Shown here: one piece after another, positions 54,529 to 63,213 of the stretch
Layout: every line of letters begins with the position of its first letter
Position numbering within the stretch: position 1 is the stretch's first letter
From: Anaerocolumna sedimenticola
GTDB taxonomy: Bacteria > Bacillota > Clostridia > Lachnospirales > Lachnospiraceae
Length of the DNA stretch: 64,000 bases
NCBI RefSeq assembly: GCF_009931695.1
Contig: NZ_CP048000.1
Span: forward strand, 2,063,501 to 2,127,500
Direction of reading: 5' to 3'
Translations under genes and position numbers: made by a program
The notes under the pieces: model-generated
The model's database searches: none
What the model saw: the letters and a program-made list of their open reading frames with translations, nothing else
What the model was told of the DNA's origin: nothing

Positions 54529-55230
54529 ATGGAGTCGAGTCATGTATTAGTAGTGGAAGACGATAAGGAGATATTAGAGGGTGTCAGCATCTACTTAAAG
54601 AATCAGGGATACACCGTTTTTAAGGCATCCAACGGAGTAGAGGGACTTGATATTATCGAAAAGGAAGAGATACACCTTGCAATTGTGGATATCATGATGC
54701 CAAGAATGGATGGGATTACCATGACCTTAAAGTTAAGGGAGAAGTATGAATTTCCTGTTATTATGCTGACTGCTAAATCCGAGGAAATCGACAAGGTTAC
54801 AGGACTTAATATCGGAGCGGATGATTATGTGACAAAACCGTTTACCCCCATGGAACTTCTTGCCAGAGTTAATTCCCATTTAAGGCGTTACGCTAAGTAT
54901 CTAAATGTACTGGAAGAAAAAAAAGAGGATAATGTCTACCTAATCGGCGGTCTTGAGTTAAATGAAAATACTATACAGGTTATGGTAGACCAAACCCAGG
55001 TTAAGTTAACTCCCCTGGAATTTAAAATTTTAGCTTTACTGATTAAAAATCCGGGCAGGGTTTTTTCTGCTGAAGAAATTTATGAAAAAGTATGGAACGA
55101 AAGGGCAGTTGGTACGGACACGATTATGGTTCATATTAGAAATATTAGAGAAAAAATTGAAATAAATCCGAAAAATCCAAAATATTTGAAGGTGGTGTGG
55201 GGTGTTGGATACAAAATTGAAAAACAATGA
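54529..55230 (+). CDS. OmpR-family response regulator
   Basis: This 233-residue regulator has a receiver domain with VVEDDKE, the phospho-acceptor Asp in LAIVDIMMP and the Lys in YVTKPF, followed by a winged-helix domain (about 130-230) with TPLEFKILALL and IMVHIRNIREKIE. It overlaps the downstream histidine kinase gene by 29 bases, so the two are translationally coupled. It resembles VanR-type regulators. Confidence 0.93.
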   Translation: MESSHVLVVEDDKEILEGVSIYLKNQGYTVFKASNGVEGLDIIEKEEIHLAIVDIMMPRMDGITMTLKLREKYEFPVIMLTAKSEEIDKVTGLNIGADDYVTKPFTPMELLARVNSHLRRYAKYLNVLEEKKEDNVYLIGGLELNENTIQVMVDQTQVKLTPLEFKILALLIKNPGRVFSAEEIYEKVWNERAVGTDTIMVHIRNIREKIEINPKNPKYLKVVWGVGYKIEKQ

Positions 55231-57511
55231 TTTATCAAAAGTATTGGGTATATTTATCAGCTTATTGCTGCTAACCGCAATCTCCATCGGTGTGATTGCT
55301 TCCTATCCGATTATATTGCAAAATGCGAATTCTATTATGGATAGGTCAAACGAGGAAGATAAAAAAATCAAATCAGGGATGGAGAATTCTTATCAAGAAG
55401 AATTTTTAAAAGATTTATACCGGGGGAATTATTGTCTGTATTGGGATACCATGGAGCAGGTAAAAGGTAATGTTTTGACCCCGGGAGAAGTGCTTATACC
55501 CGGCTCAATAAACTGGGTACAGCCGAAAAATACAGAATACAGCGAGGAATATGCAAATCAGACAAGTACTCAGGTCGAGGGAGAGTTTGACAATAACTAT
55601 TATGATAAAGAATTTGTTCAAAATATAAACAGTATATTACAAAACTGGCATAATTCTTTTTTTGACAATAGTTTAGCCAGTTATAGTTTAGAGTATTATA
55701 TTATAGACAATAAAACCGGAAAGACCTTGACTAATACAGTGACTAATTTGAATATACTTCAGGAAAATTCGGAAGAGGCACAGAAAATAAAAGCTTTATA
55801 TCCTTTTTATGGAGTTTTCCGGTATAAAGAAGACGGAAGCTTGGAGATACCGGAGTTATACGGCCTGGAGGAAAGCCGGAAAGACAGTTTTAAAACCCTG
55901 GAATTAACTAAAGAATTATTCAGTAATGAATTATATAACAGTTCCCGGTATCAATATTTCAATCAGATAAAATCTCCTGCAGATGTAACGATTATATATG
56001 CCTCCAAAGATAAGGAGTTTTATTATCCGGGAGGAGTAAATTATGATAACCAGTGGAGACAGATCTGGTCTTTCAGAAATGGAGGATTTCTGTATGTCTA
56101 TGCCATTTCCTTAATCCTGGTAACCTTACTGGCACTCTTGCTTCCATTTAAGAAATCCTTTGGATTAGAGAAAAGCCTGGTTGGAAAAGTACCATTGGAG
56201 ATTGGTTTTTTAGGAATATGTTTCGTGTTTGGAATATATAGGGACTTGTCCAGTGTGGCTTATGAAACGATATCTGACCACTACTTAGATTTTTCAGAGT
56301 ATACCATCTTCCCCTACTGGATGCAGAGAATTATGGATTACGGAGCTAATTTCCTTATCTTTCTGTTAATTTTTATGATCTTATTTAGTGTTGTATTATC
56401 CGTACGTAATGTGTTTTCCTTAGGATTAAAGTCTTATTTTAAAGAAAGAACTTTGACCGGAATCCTTCTGGTATGGATAAAACGTAATGGAAAAAGATTA
56501 ATCGCATATCTTTCTGATATCGATTTGACCGACTCTTCCAATAAGGCGATTTTTAAGATACTGGCAGTTAATTTTATTATTCTTACGTTATTATGCAGCA
56601 TCTGGTTTTTGGGTATTGCAGTTCTGATTCCTTATACCATAATCTTATTTTTTGTCATGAGAAAGATTGTAACGGACATTAAAGCAAAATATGCAAAGCT
56701 GCTTAATGCTACCAGCAGTATGGCAGAGGGTAATCTGGAGGTTTCCATAGAGGAGGATTTGGGAGTATTTAACCCCTTAAAAGAAGAACTGGCTAAAGTA
56801 CAATTTGGCTTTAAAAAGGCTGTGGAACAAGAAATGAAAAGCCAGAAAATGAAAACAGATTTGATAACAAATGTTTCCCATGATTTAAAAACTCCTCTGA
56901 CGGCTATTATCACTTACGTTAATTTATTAAAAGAAAGGAATATTACGGAAGAGGAAAGAGCTTCTTATATTGAAACCCTGGATAAGAAATCATTACGGTT
57001 AAAAAGCCTGATAGAAGATCTGTTTGAAATCAGTAAAGCCTCCAGTAATAACGTTGTCCTGAATTTAGTGGATATGGATTTAGTATCTTTAATAAAGCAG
57101 GTACAATTCGAATTATCGGAAAAGATTGAACAGTCTGAAGTGGAATTTCGTTTTCTTTTACCAGAGGAAAAAGTAATATTAAAGTTAGACAGTGACAAAA
57201 CATTCCGTATCTTTGAAAATCTGATGCTTAATATAACCAAATATGCAATGCCCCATACCAGGGCATATATAGAAATACAGTCATCAGGGAAAGAAGTTAC
57301 CGTAACCTTAAAGAATATCTCAGCGTCAGAGTTGGATTTTAATTCCCAGGATATCACCGAACGTTTTGTACGGGGAGATAAATCACGAAATACGGAAGGT
57401 TCCGGACTTGGCCTTGCTATTGTGAAAAACTTTGTAGAAGTACAGGGAGGCAAATTTAAGATTCATTTGGACGGAGATTTATTCAAAGCAGTTATTATAT
57501 GGAAGAAATAA
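55202..57511 (+). CDS. Sensor histidine kinase with large membrane domain
   Basis: This 769-residue kinase starts at GTG 55202. It has one N-terminal helix (about 12-35), a long extracytoplasmic domain to about residue 295, then about five to six transmembrane helices to about 490. A HAMP-like linker follows, then HisKA with NVSHDLKTPLTAI (His 560) and the ATPase domain with GSGLGLAIVKNF. The extracellular domain has no family I recognise. It signals to the OmpR-type regulator upstream, perhaps about cell-envelope state. Target genes are not evident. Confidence 0.92.
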   Translation: MLDTKLKNNDLSKVLGIFISLLLLTAISIGVIASYPIILQNANSIMDRSNEEDKKIKSGMENSYQEEFLKDLYRGNYCLYWDTMEQVKGNVLTPGEVLIPGSINWVQPKNTEYSEEYANQTSTQVEGEFDNNYYDKEFVQNINSILQNWHNSFFDNSLASYSLEYYIIDNKTGKTLTNTVTNLNILQENSEEAQKIKALYPFYGVFRYKEDGSLEIPELYGLEESRKDSFKTLELTKELFSNELYNSSRYQYFNQIKSPADVTIIYASKDKEFYYPGGVNYDNQWRQIWSFRNGGFLYVYAISLILVTLLALLLPFKKSFGLEKSLVGKVPLEIGFLGICFVFGIYRDLSSVAYETISDHYLDFSEYTIFPYWMQRIMDYGANFLIFLLIFMILFSVVLSVRNVFSLGLKSYFKERTLTGILLVWIKRNGKRLIAYLSDIDLTDSSNKAIFKILAVNFIILTLLCSIWFLGIAVLIPYTIILFFVMRKIVTDIKAKYAKLLNATSSMAEGNLEVSIEEDLGVFNPLKEELAKVQFGFKKAVEQEMKSQKMKTDLITNVSHDLKTPLTAIITYVNLLKERNITEEERASYIETLDKKSLRLKSLIEDLFEISKASSNNVVLNLVDMDLVSLIKQVQFELSEKIEQSEVEFRFLLPEEKVILKLDSDKTFRIFENLMLNITKYAMPHTRAYIEIQSSGKEVTVTLKNISASELDFNSQDITERFVRGDKSRNTEGSGLGLAIVKNFVEVQGGKFKIHLDGDLFKAVIIWKK

Positions 57512-57546
57512 GAAAATTGAAATGGTAATGTTACATTAGTGTGAAG

Positions 57547-57597
57547 AATATGGGGTTGTATTTCGCAGATAATCCGTACGAAATATAATCCCATATT
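57547..57597 (+). terminator. Bidirectional hairpin between convergent genes
   Basis: AATATGGGGTTGTATTTCG pairs imperfectly with CGAAATATAATCCCATATT and is followed by TTTATG. It separates the kinase gene from the minus-strand YfjL-like gene. Confidence 0.7.
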
Positions 57598-57636
57598 TTA
57601 TGTGTGCTTAGGAAGAAAGAGGAAAGCCTTACCGGC

Positions 57637-58395
57637 TTACTTTTGGTGGGCAGGATCCTGCTCCCATTCTGTCTGATGTTTTTTTATCTCATTTACTAAA
57701 TCCGTACTGTTAATTTTATCAGCTGGGAAATCTATTAAATACAGTCTATGATCAGCCGGTTTATCCACAGTTTCATAAGCTTCCAGTGTTAAAGAATAGG
57801 TAGTGATGGGAATATTGTGTTTTTTCATAATAGCATCCAGCTCCAGAAGCCGTTTGCTTAAGACTTCATAGGTGAACTTGTCACTGGAACAGTAGACGGT
57901 TAAAGACGCAGGCACCGGTGGATTTGTAATATCATAGGGCATATCCAGTATAAGCTTGTTTAAATCAAATTCACCTTTGCCATAGTCTGCAATCACTATT
58001 GTGGTAGGATAAGGAAATTCCTTGTTTAAGATATCTTCCACATCCTTATTAAAAAGGTCACACAGACGGCGGTAGGTTGTAAATTTATTGGCAACTTCAT
58101 ACTCATAATCATCCGTAACCCTGCCCTTACTACAGCTTACCGTAAATTGTGTGTCCTGGCTTTTTTTAGACTGTACTTTGGAAAAATAACCTGAATTCTT
58201 AAAGTTATATTTCGTTTCGGAAACTGTCAGGTCAAGGTCCGGGTAAGTTTTATTTATATATGCTTTCATTTTAGAATTGGCAATCTCAGCAGATATCGGA
58301 TTACCCATAAATCCATTGTATATGTAAAATAAGAAGAAAATAATTGAAAATGCTGCTATGGCTGTGAGTGATTTAAGTAATGTTTTCTTTTTCAT
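57637..58395 (-). CDS. YfjL-like membrane-anchored protein
   Basis: This 252-residue protein has a single N-terminal membrane helix (about 8-28), the NGFMGNPISAEIA motif with KMKAYINKTYPDLDL, and a mixed alpha/beta extracytoplasmic part. This matches proteins annotated YfjL-like in Firmicutes. Function is unknown. It is convergent with the two-component genes and its upstream region holds a half copy of the dispersed palindrome. Confidence 0.75.
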   Translation of the reverse strand: MKKKTLLKSLTAIAAFSIIFFLFYIYNGFMGNPISAEIANSKMKAYINKTYPDLDLTVSETKYNFKNSGYFSKVQSKKSQDTQFTVSCSKGRVTDDYEYEVANKFTTYRRLCDLFNKDVEDILNKEFPYPTTIVIADYGKGEFDLNKLILDMPYDITNPPVPASLTVYCSSDKFTYEVLSKRLLELDAIMKKHNIPITTYSLTLEAYETVDKPADHRLYLIDFPADKINSTDLVNEIKKHQTEWEQDPAHQK

Positions 58396-58494
58396 AGTTC
58401 GTAATACCTTAGTACCATAAATATTCTGCGGTGCTGCCGCAAAATAAGACAGAAAAATTGTCTATAGCTTCCTTTCTGATTTATTTTTCACTCA

Positions 58495-58600
58495 GGTAAT
58501 TGCAAAACTAGAGTATAGTGTTTATCTACCATGCAATTAATATAATTTCAGAGCTGAATTTTGCCCTAAACAACTGAAGCTGAGAAATAATACGCCGTCA
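58495..58600 (+). repeat. Copy D of the dispersed palindrome, left arm and loop only
   Basis: GGTAATTGCAAAACT, CTACCATGCAATTAATA and TTTCAGAGCTGAATTTTGCC match the left half and central stem of copy B. The right arm is not recognisable beyond CTGAAGCTGAG. It lies between the YfjL-like and MarR genes. The rest of this 352-base gap holds the MarR promoter. Confidence 0.65.
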
Positions 58601-58674
58601 TTATCTATTTCCGAAGTAAAGGTGATAACTCAAATTATACCACAATGTATCTATATTTTGTTAACTGTTTCTCA

Positions 58675-58717
58675 TTGACTTTTTGTTTAAAAAATGTTAT
58701 TTTGTCCTATATCGGAC
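58675..58717 (+). promoter_or_regulatory. Promoter and dyad operator of the MarR-MATE operon
   Basis: TTGACT, 17 bases and TATTTT form the promoter. Directly downstream GTCCTATATCGGAC (58704-58717) is a near-perfect dyad at the transcription start, where a MarR repressor would bind. Operator function is inferred. Confidence 0.55.
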
Positions 58718-58747
58718 TAATTTTACTAAACTTAAAAGGAGCTGAAT

Positions 58748-59227
58748 ATGGAATATGAAAATGAAAATATTACCAATATACCGGAACAGATAGAGAGCTG
58801 GTATAACCAGTGGATTTTAGTAGAAAGATTATATACGGAGTTTGCAAAACGTTATGATCTTACCAGTTCAGCTATGTTTGTTCTCAGAGCAATATTAGAG
58901 CATCCTTCCGGCTGTACCCAGCGATATATCTGCGAATCTTTATTTTATCCCAAACAGACGGTATCCAGTATAATACAAGGTTTAATAAATAAAAGCATAG
59001 CAGGAAAAAAACAGTCGGAAGAAGATAAACGGAATTATGAAATTTATCTCACGGAAAAAGGATATAAGTTTACATTGGATATGATAAATGATTTAACACA
59101 GGCAGAATCGGAAGCATTTAAATCTATAAAGCCAAAGGATAGGGAGGATTTCACTCGAATTAATGAAAACTTAACCAGGGCACTTCGTGTTTCCATGCAT
59201 ATTGACTCGAAAGGTGAGGTTTCATAA
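58748..59227 (+). CDS. MarR-family transcription regulator
   Basis: This 159-residue protein has the winged helix of MarR proteins (SAMFVLRAILEHPSGCTQRYICESLFYPKQTVSSIIQGLINKS, then the wing with DKRNYEIYLTEKGY). It starts behind AAAGGAG, one base before the first MATE gene. It probably represses the operon, including itself, and is relieved by the drug or toxin exported. Confidence 0.9.
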   Translation: MEYENENITNIPEQIESWYNQWILVERLYTEFAKRYDLTSSAMFVLRAILEHPSGCTQRYICESLFYPKQTVSSIIQGLINKSIAGKKQSEEDKRNYEIYLTEKGYKFTLDMINDLTQAESEAFKSIKPKDREDFTRINENLTRALRVSMHIDSKGEVS

Positions 59228-59228
59228 A

Positions 59229-60626
59229 ATGGCGGATACGATAAGGGACATGACGGTGGGCAAACCATCCCGCCTCATCTTAGGTTTTGCATTACCGCTA
59301 ATGATAGGTAATATATTTCAACAGACTTATACTCTGGTAGATACCATTGTAGTGGGGCAGGTTGTGGGTGTTGAGGCCCTGGCATCTCTTGGGGCCGCGG
59401 AATGGCCTAATTGGATGGTACTGGGAATGATTGTCGGATTCACTCAAGGATTTTCCATACTGATAGCGCAGAGATTTGGTGCCCGTGATAATGAGGGACT
59501 AAAAAAAGCAGTTGGAATGTCCGTAAAACTGGCTGCCGTAATTGCTGTTTTTATGTTGATAATAAGTCAGCTATTAGCACGGCCGGTTTTGGAGTTTTTA
59601 CATACACCGGAAAATATATTAAGCGGATCTTTAATCTTTTTACGCATTGCTTATCTGGGAGTACCTGTTATCATGGCTTATAACACGTTAGCCTCTATCT
59701 TAAGGGCATTAGGAGACGGTAAAACTCCCTTGATTTCAATGATAATAGCATCAGCTGTTAATATACTGTTGGATTGTTTATTTGTAATGGGATTTCAATG
59801 GGGCATTGCAGGCGCTGCCACGGCCACTTTGATTGCCCAGATTTGTTCCTGTATCTTTTGTTATCAGGTTATACATAGAAATTCTTATTTAAAGATGAGT
59901 AAAAAAGATTGGGAACTGGACTTCTCGGTTATAAAAAAATTAATAGCTCTTGGTATTCCATCCTCCTTTCAGAATGGTATTATTGCAGTGGGAGGATTAG
60001 TGGTCCAATATGTAATTAATGGATTTGGTTTTATATTTGTTGCAGGATTTACAGCAACCAATAAATTATATGGTTTATTAGAGATTGCAGCAACTTCTTT
60101 TGGTTTTGCAGCAGCTACCTTTACCGGACAGAATCTTGGCGCAGGGAAGATAAGGAGAATCAGGGAAGGGATGAGAAGCGGAATTATTATGGCTGTTATT
60201 ACCTCCGGAATCATCTCAATTATTATGTTGGTATTTGGCCGGCATATACTTGGATTATTTATATCCGGAACCAAAGAGGAAACAACTGAGGTTATAAAAA
60301 TAGCATACCGTTATTTAAGCATTATGGCGGCTCTATTATTTATCTTATATCTGCTGCATCTGTACCGGTCTGCCCTACAGGGTATGGGGGACACCATAAC
60401 CCCTATGATATCCGGTATTGTTGAATTGTGTATGCGTGTTTTAATTATACTTATACTTCCGAAACTAATTGGCGATTGGGGCGTCTATTTCGCTGAAGTT
60501 GCAGCCTGGACCGGAGCTGAATTTTTACTAATGGTTATGTATTATGTGAGAGTTCACAGGTTTTTTGTAATGGAAAGAGGATTAGCAAATATTTTAAAGG
60601 AGAATACATATGACTTATGTAAATGA
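59229..60626 (+). CDS. MATE-family efflux transporter
   Basis: This 465-residue multidrug/toxin extrusion protein has about twelve transmembrane helices and the family opening GKPSRLILGFALPLMIGNIFQQTYTLVDTIVVG. It uses an ion gradient to export compounds. The ATG at 59229 follows AGGTGAGG within the end of the MarR gene, one base after its stop. Longer starts exist in frame but lie inside that gene. It overlaps the next MATE gene by 17 bases. Confidence 0.92.
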   Translation: MADTIRDMTVGKPSRLILGFALPLMIGNIFQQTYTLVDTIVVGQVVGVEALASLGAAEWPNWMVLGMIVGFTQGFSILIAQRFGARDNEGLKKAVGMSVKLAAVIAVFMLIISQLLARPVLEFLHTPENILSGSLIFLRIAYLGVPVIMAYNTLASILRALGDGKTPLISMIIASAVNILLDCLFVMGFQWGIAGAATATLIAQICSCIFCYQVIHRNSYLKMSKKDWELDFSVIKKLIALGIPSSFQNGIIAVGGLVVQYVINGFGFIFVAGFTATNKLYGLLEIAATSFGFAAATFTGQNLGAGKIRRIREGMRSGIIMAVITSGIISIIMLVFGRHILGLFISGTKEETTEVIKIAYRYLSIMAALLFILYLLHLYRSALQGMGDTITPMISGIVELCMRVLIILILPKLIGDWGVYFAEVAAWTGAEFLLMVMYYVRVHRFFVMERGLANILKENTYDLCK

Positions 60627-61974
60627 CAGAGATGAGAAAAGGGCTTTTTATAAATTAGTTTTTTCATTGGTTCTGCCAATGACACTGCAAAATCTTATTA
60701 ATGTTGGAGTAACTTCCATCGACGTAATAATGCTGGGAAAGGTAAGTGAAACCGCTTTGTCAGGCGCATCTTTAGCAGGCCAGGTGCAATTTATTATGAC
60801 ACTGATTTTCTTTGGATTGACCTCTGGAGCGGCGGTATTAACGGCTCAGTATTGGGGAAAAAAAGATATCCTTACCATAGAAAAAGTGCTTGGAATTACT
60901 ATGCGGTTTGCTTTGGTGGTAGCAGTTATATTTACGTTGGCGGTGCTTCTGTTTCCGGCACCAATTATGGGGTTATTTACTTCAGAAGAGACGGTATTAA
61001 ATGAGGGTGTACATTATTTGAAAATTATAAGCATTTCCTATATATTTGTTTCCATAACCATGATTTACTTAAATATTATGCGAAGTGTGGAACGTGTTGT
61101 AGTATCTACAGTAGTATATCTGGTATCTTTAATAGTTAATGTAATTTTGGCATCCATCCTTATTTTTGGTTTATTTGGTATTGAACCTATGGGTATCAGG
61201 GGAGCTGCCATTGCAACTTTAGTTTCAAGAATTGTGGAATTTGTGATAGTTGTGATTTATTCCACAAAGATAAACAGAGAAATTAAGTTCCATATTAAAA
61301 ATTTATTCATTAAGGATAAGATTCTTATGAAGGATTTTCTTACGTTCGCATTTCCGGTTATGTTAAACGAATTGATCTGGGGAGCAGGTACCTCGACGAA
61401 TGCCGCCATTATAGGGCATTTGGGAAGTCCGGTAGTTGCCGCTAATTCCGTGACCCAGGTTACCAGACAGCTTGCAATGGTAGTTGCCTTTGGTCTTGCC
61501 AACGCAACTGCTATCATTCTCGGTAAAGCTATTGGGGAACAGAAAGAGGAACTGGCGAAGGTATATGCAAAACGTTTTATCCGCTTAACACTGATTGTCG
61601 GAGTCATCGGGGCAGGCGTTATATTAGGGGTATCAGGAATAGCCCAGAGTCAGTTAACTTTAAGTACGGAGGCGAAAGAATACTTAAAGATAATGATGTT
61701 TGTTATGTCCTATTTTGCAATCGGGCAGGCTTATAATACCACTATGGTAGTTGGTGTATTCAGAGCCGGCGGTGATACAAAATTTGGTTTGATATTAGAT
61801 TTTTCAACTCTTTGGGGATGCTCCATCCTTTTTGGGGCCCTGGCGGCTTTTGTTTGGAAATTACCGATTCCAATTGTTTACATGATTATTATGAGTGATG
61901 AAATTATAAAGATTCCTCTTACTACCCTGCGTTATAAATCCTTTAAATGGGTACGTAATGTAACAAGAGGGTAA
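60610..61974 (+). CDS. MATE-family efflux transporter, second copy
   Basis: This 454-residue protein has about twelve helices and the MATE features FSLVLPMTLQNLINVGVTSIDVIMLG and VAFGLANATAIILGKAIG. It is a diverged paralogue of the upstream MATE. It overlaps it by 17 bases with AAAGGAG inside the overlap region. The two may export different compounds or act together. That is not decided by sequence. Confidence 0.92.
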   Translation: MTYVNDRDEKRAFYKLVFSLVLPMTLQNLINVGVTSIDVIMLGKVSETALSGASLAGQVQFIMTLIFFGLTSGAAVLTAQYWGKKDILTIEKVLGITMRFALVVAVIFTLAVLLFPAPIMGLFTSEETVLNEGVHYLKIISISYIFVSITMIYLNIMRSVERVVVSTVVYLVSLIVNVILASILIFGLFGIEPMGIRGAAIATLVSRIVEFVIVVIYSTKINREIKFHIKNLFIKDKILMKDFLTFAFPVMLNELIWGAGTSTNAAIIGHLGSPVVAANSVTQVTRQLAMVVAFGLANATAIILGKAIGEQKEELAKVYAKRFIRLTLIVGVIGAGVILGVSGIAQSQLTLSTEAKEYLKIMMFVMSYFAIGQAYNTTMVVGVFRAGGDTKFGLILDFSTLWGCSILFGALAAFVWKLPIPIVYMIIMSDEIIKIPLTTLRYKSFKWVRNVTRG

Positions 61975-61994
61975 TCTTGAAAGTATTCTGCCGA

Positions 61995-62111
61995 GTATGC
62001 TCGCAAACCGGAGAAACTGTAAAGTTTCTTCCGGTTTTACGGTATTCCCTTTAATCTCAGGGAAAGCAAAAGCTAGCAGATGCAAGTTAGCTTGCCCAGA
62101 TACGAGCATAC
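61995..62111 (+). repeat. Palindromic intergenic element between convergent genes
   Basis: Outer arms GTATGCTCG (61995-62003) and CGAGCATAC (62103-62111) enclose the stems AACCGGAGAAAC/GTTTCTTCCGGTT (62006-62036) and GCAAGTTAGCTTGC. It is related to the element at 46965-47075 and may serve as terminator for both neighbours. Confidence 0.6.
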
Positions 62112-62126
62112 ACGCTTAATAATAAA

Positions 62127-62789
62127 TTAGAAACATTGAAAGGCCCAGATACGGTTTAAATTAATTCTTTCGAAAGTCCAGGCAAATCCTCTCCAACGGA
62201 ATCCCAATACCGCCTGACGGCCAACAAATGTCGGAAAGAACCAAAAACTGTTACCATTGTTCAGCCAGATAAAAGTATTCCTGAATAAACAATTTCTAAG
62301 ACCTCTTGGACCGGTTTGACTAGATGGAATACGTGGTGAAAATGTTGGCGGTGCCGACCTGGGAGGCTGCGGCTGTCCACCTGTCGGTGGTATTGGCCGC
62401 GGAGGTGTAACAGGCGGCCGTGGAGGCGTAACAGGCGGCCGTGGAGGTGTGACAGGCGGCCGTGGAGGTGTAACAGGCGGCCGTGGAGGTGTGACAGGCG
62501 GTCGTGGAGGTGTAACAGGCGGCCGTGGAGGTGTGACAGGCGGTCGTGGAGGTGTAAACGGTGGCCGTTGTGGTGTTCCAGGTGGCCGTGATGGTGTAAA
62601 TGGGGGTGCAAACGGAGGTTGATTACCTCTTCCGGGACCTCTGTCCTCTCTTTGGTTTTCATCTCTTCTTGGCGGGCGTCCGGTTTCCCCTGGTTGCTGC
62701 ATAAATGTCATATCAGGAAAAGCCGTCTGCTCACTGTTAGAATTCTGGAAGTTTTGAAATTTATCTTGATAAAATTGATCGTCCTGCAA
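62127..62789 (-). CDS. Proline-rich repeat protein of unknown function
   Basis: This 220-residue protein starts at TTG 62789, seven bases from GAAAGGGG. An ATG at 62879 is in frame but has no site and would add unrelated residues. The N-terminal part is Gln/Asn-rich, the middle has seven exact PPRPPVT repeats (21-base DNA unit, 62412-62560) plus degenerate ends, and the C-terminal 50 residues are aromatic (NTFIWLNNGNSFWFFPTFVG, WRGFAWTFERINLNRI). There is no signal peptide. The plan resembles spore-coat or cell-surface proteins with an extended stalk, which is inference. Confidence 0.75.
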   Translation of the reverse strand: MQDDQFYQDKFQNFQNSNSEQTAFPDMTFMQQPGETGRPPRRDENQREDRGPGRGNQPPFAPPFTPSRPPGTPQRPPFTPPRPPVTPPRPPVTPPRPPVTPPRPPVTPPRPPVTPPRPPVTPPRPPVTPPRPIPPTGGQPQPPRSAPPTFSPRIPSSQTGPRGLRNCLFRNTFIWLNNGNSFWFFPTFVGRQAVLGFRWRGFAWTFERINLNRIWAFQCF

Positions 62790-62872
62790 TAAAATACCCC
62801 TTTCAGCTTTATATAATAATTTATGCAGAACGATTAAGAAGCGTGTGCTTTTATGGGTATTACAATTAATTA

Positions 62873-62901
62873 TTGACAAACAATAATTGAAATGATATAT
62901 T
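62873..62901 (+). promoter_or_regulatory. Sigma-A promoter of the riboflavin operon
   Basis: TTGACA, 17 bases and TATATT lie just upstream of the FMN riboswitch. Confidence 0.8.
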
Positions 62902-62925
62902 TAATAAAAATAAAAACTGAATAAA

Positions 62926-63029
62926 TCTTCAGGGCAGGGTGTAATTCCCTACCGGCGGTATAGCCCGCGAGCCATTTGGCAGATTCGGTGAAACTCCGAA
63001 GCCGACAGTAAAGTCTGGATGAAAGAAGA
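62926..63029 (+). ncRNA. FMN riboswitch (RFN element)
   Basis: The conserved RFN parts are in order: TCTTCAGGGCAGGGTG, ATTCCCTACCGGCGGTA, AGCCCGCGAGCC, GATTCGGTGAAACTCCGAAG, CCGACAGTAAAGTCTGGATG and the closing GAAAGAAGA that pairs with TCTTC. It senses FMN and represses the downstream riboflavin genes by means of the terminator at 63111. Confidence 0.95.
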
Positions 63030-63110
63030 TTCCATAGATTCTATTTATGATTATATAAGTATAACGGTAAATAATCTGACATAGAATTCCTATATAAGAA
63101 TGCTTTATAA

Positions 63111-63137
63111 GCCCTGATTGATTCAGGGCTTTATTTT
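63111..63137 (+). terminator. Terminator of the FMN riboswitch expression platform
   Basis: GCCCTGA pairs with TCAGGGC around TTGAT and is followed by a T-rich run. It lies between aptamer and ribD, where FMN binding would favour termination. Confidence 0.85.
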
Positions 63138-63213
63138 TTTGTTTAAAAGGAAAGTTCTTTGAAATTGATTGGTTTATCAAGAATTGGCAACAATAACTCT
63201 GAGGTGCATGTAT

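Noticed and set aside
62412..62560. Regular short repeats that could be mistaken for a CRISPR array
   Set aside because: The units are contiguous with no spacers, keep one reading frame and encode PPRPPVT, so this is a coding tandem repeat.
62261..62662. His/Leu-rich open frame opposite phase to the proline-rich gene
   Set aside because: It is only open because the 21-base repeat lacks stops in this frame; it has no start signal.
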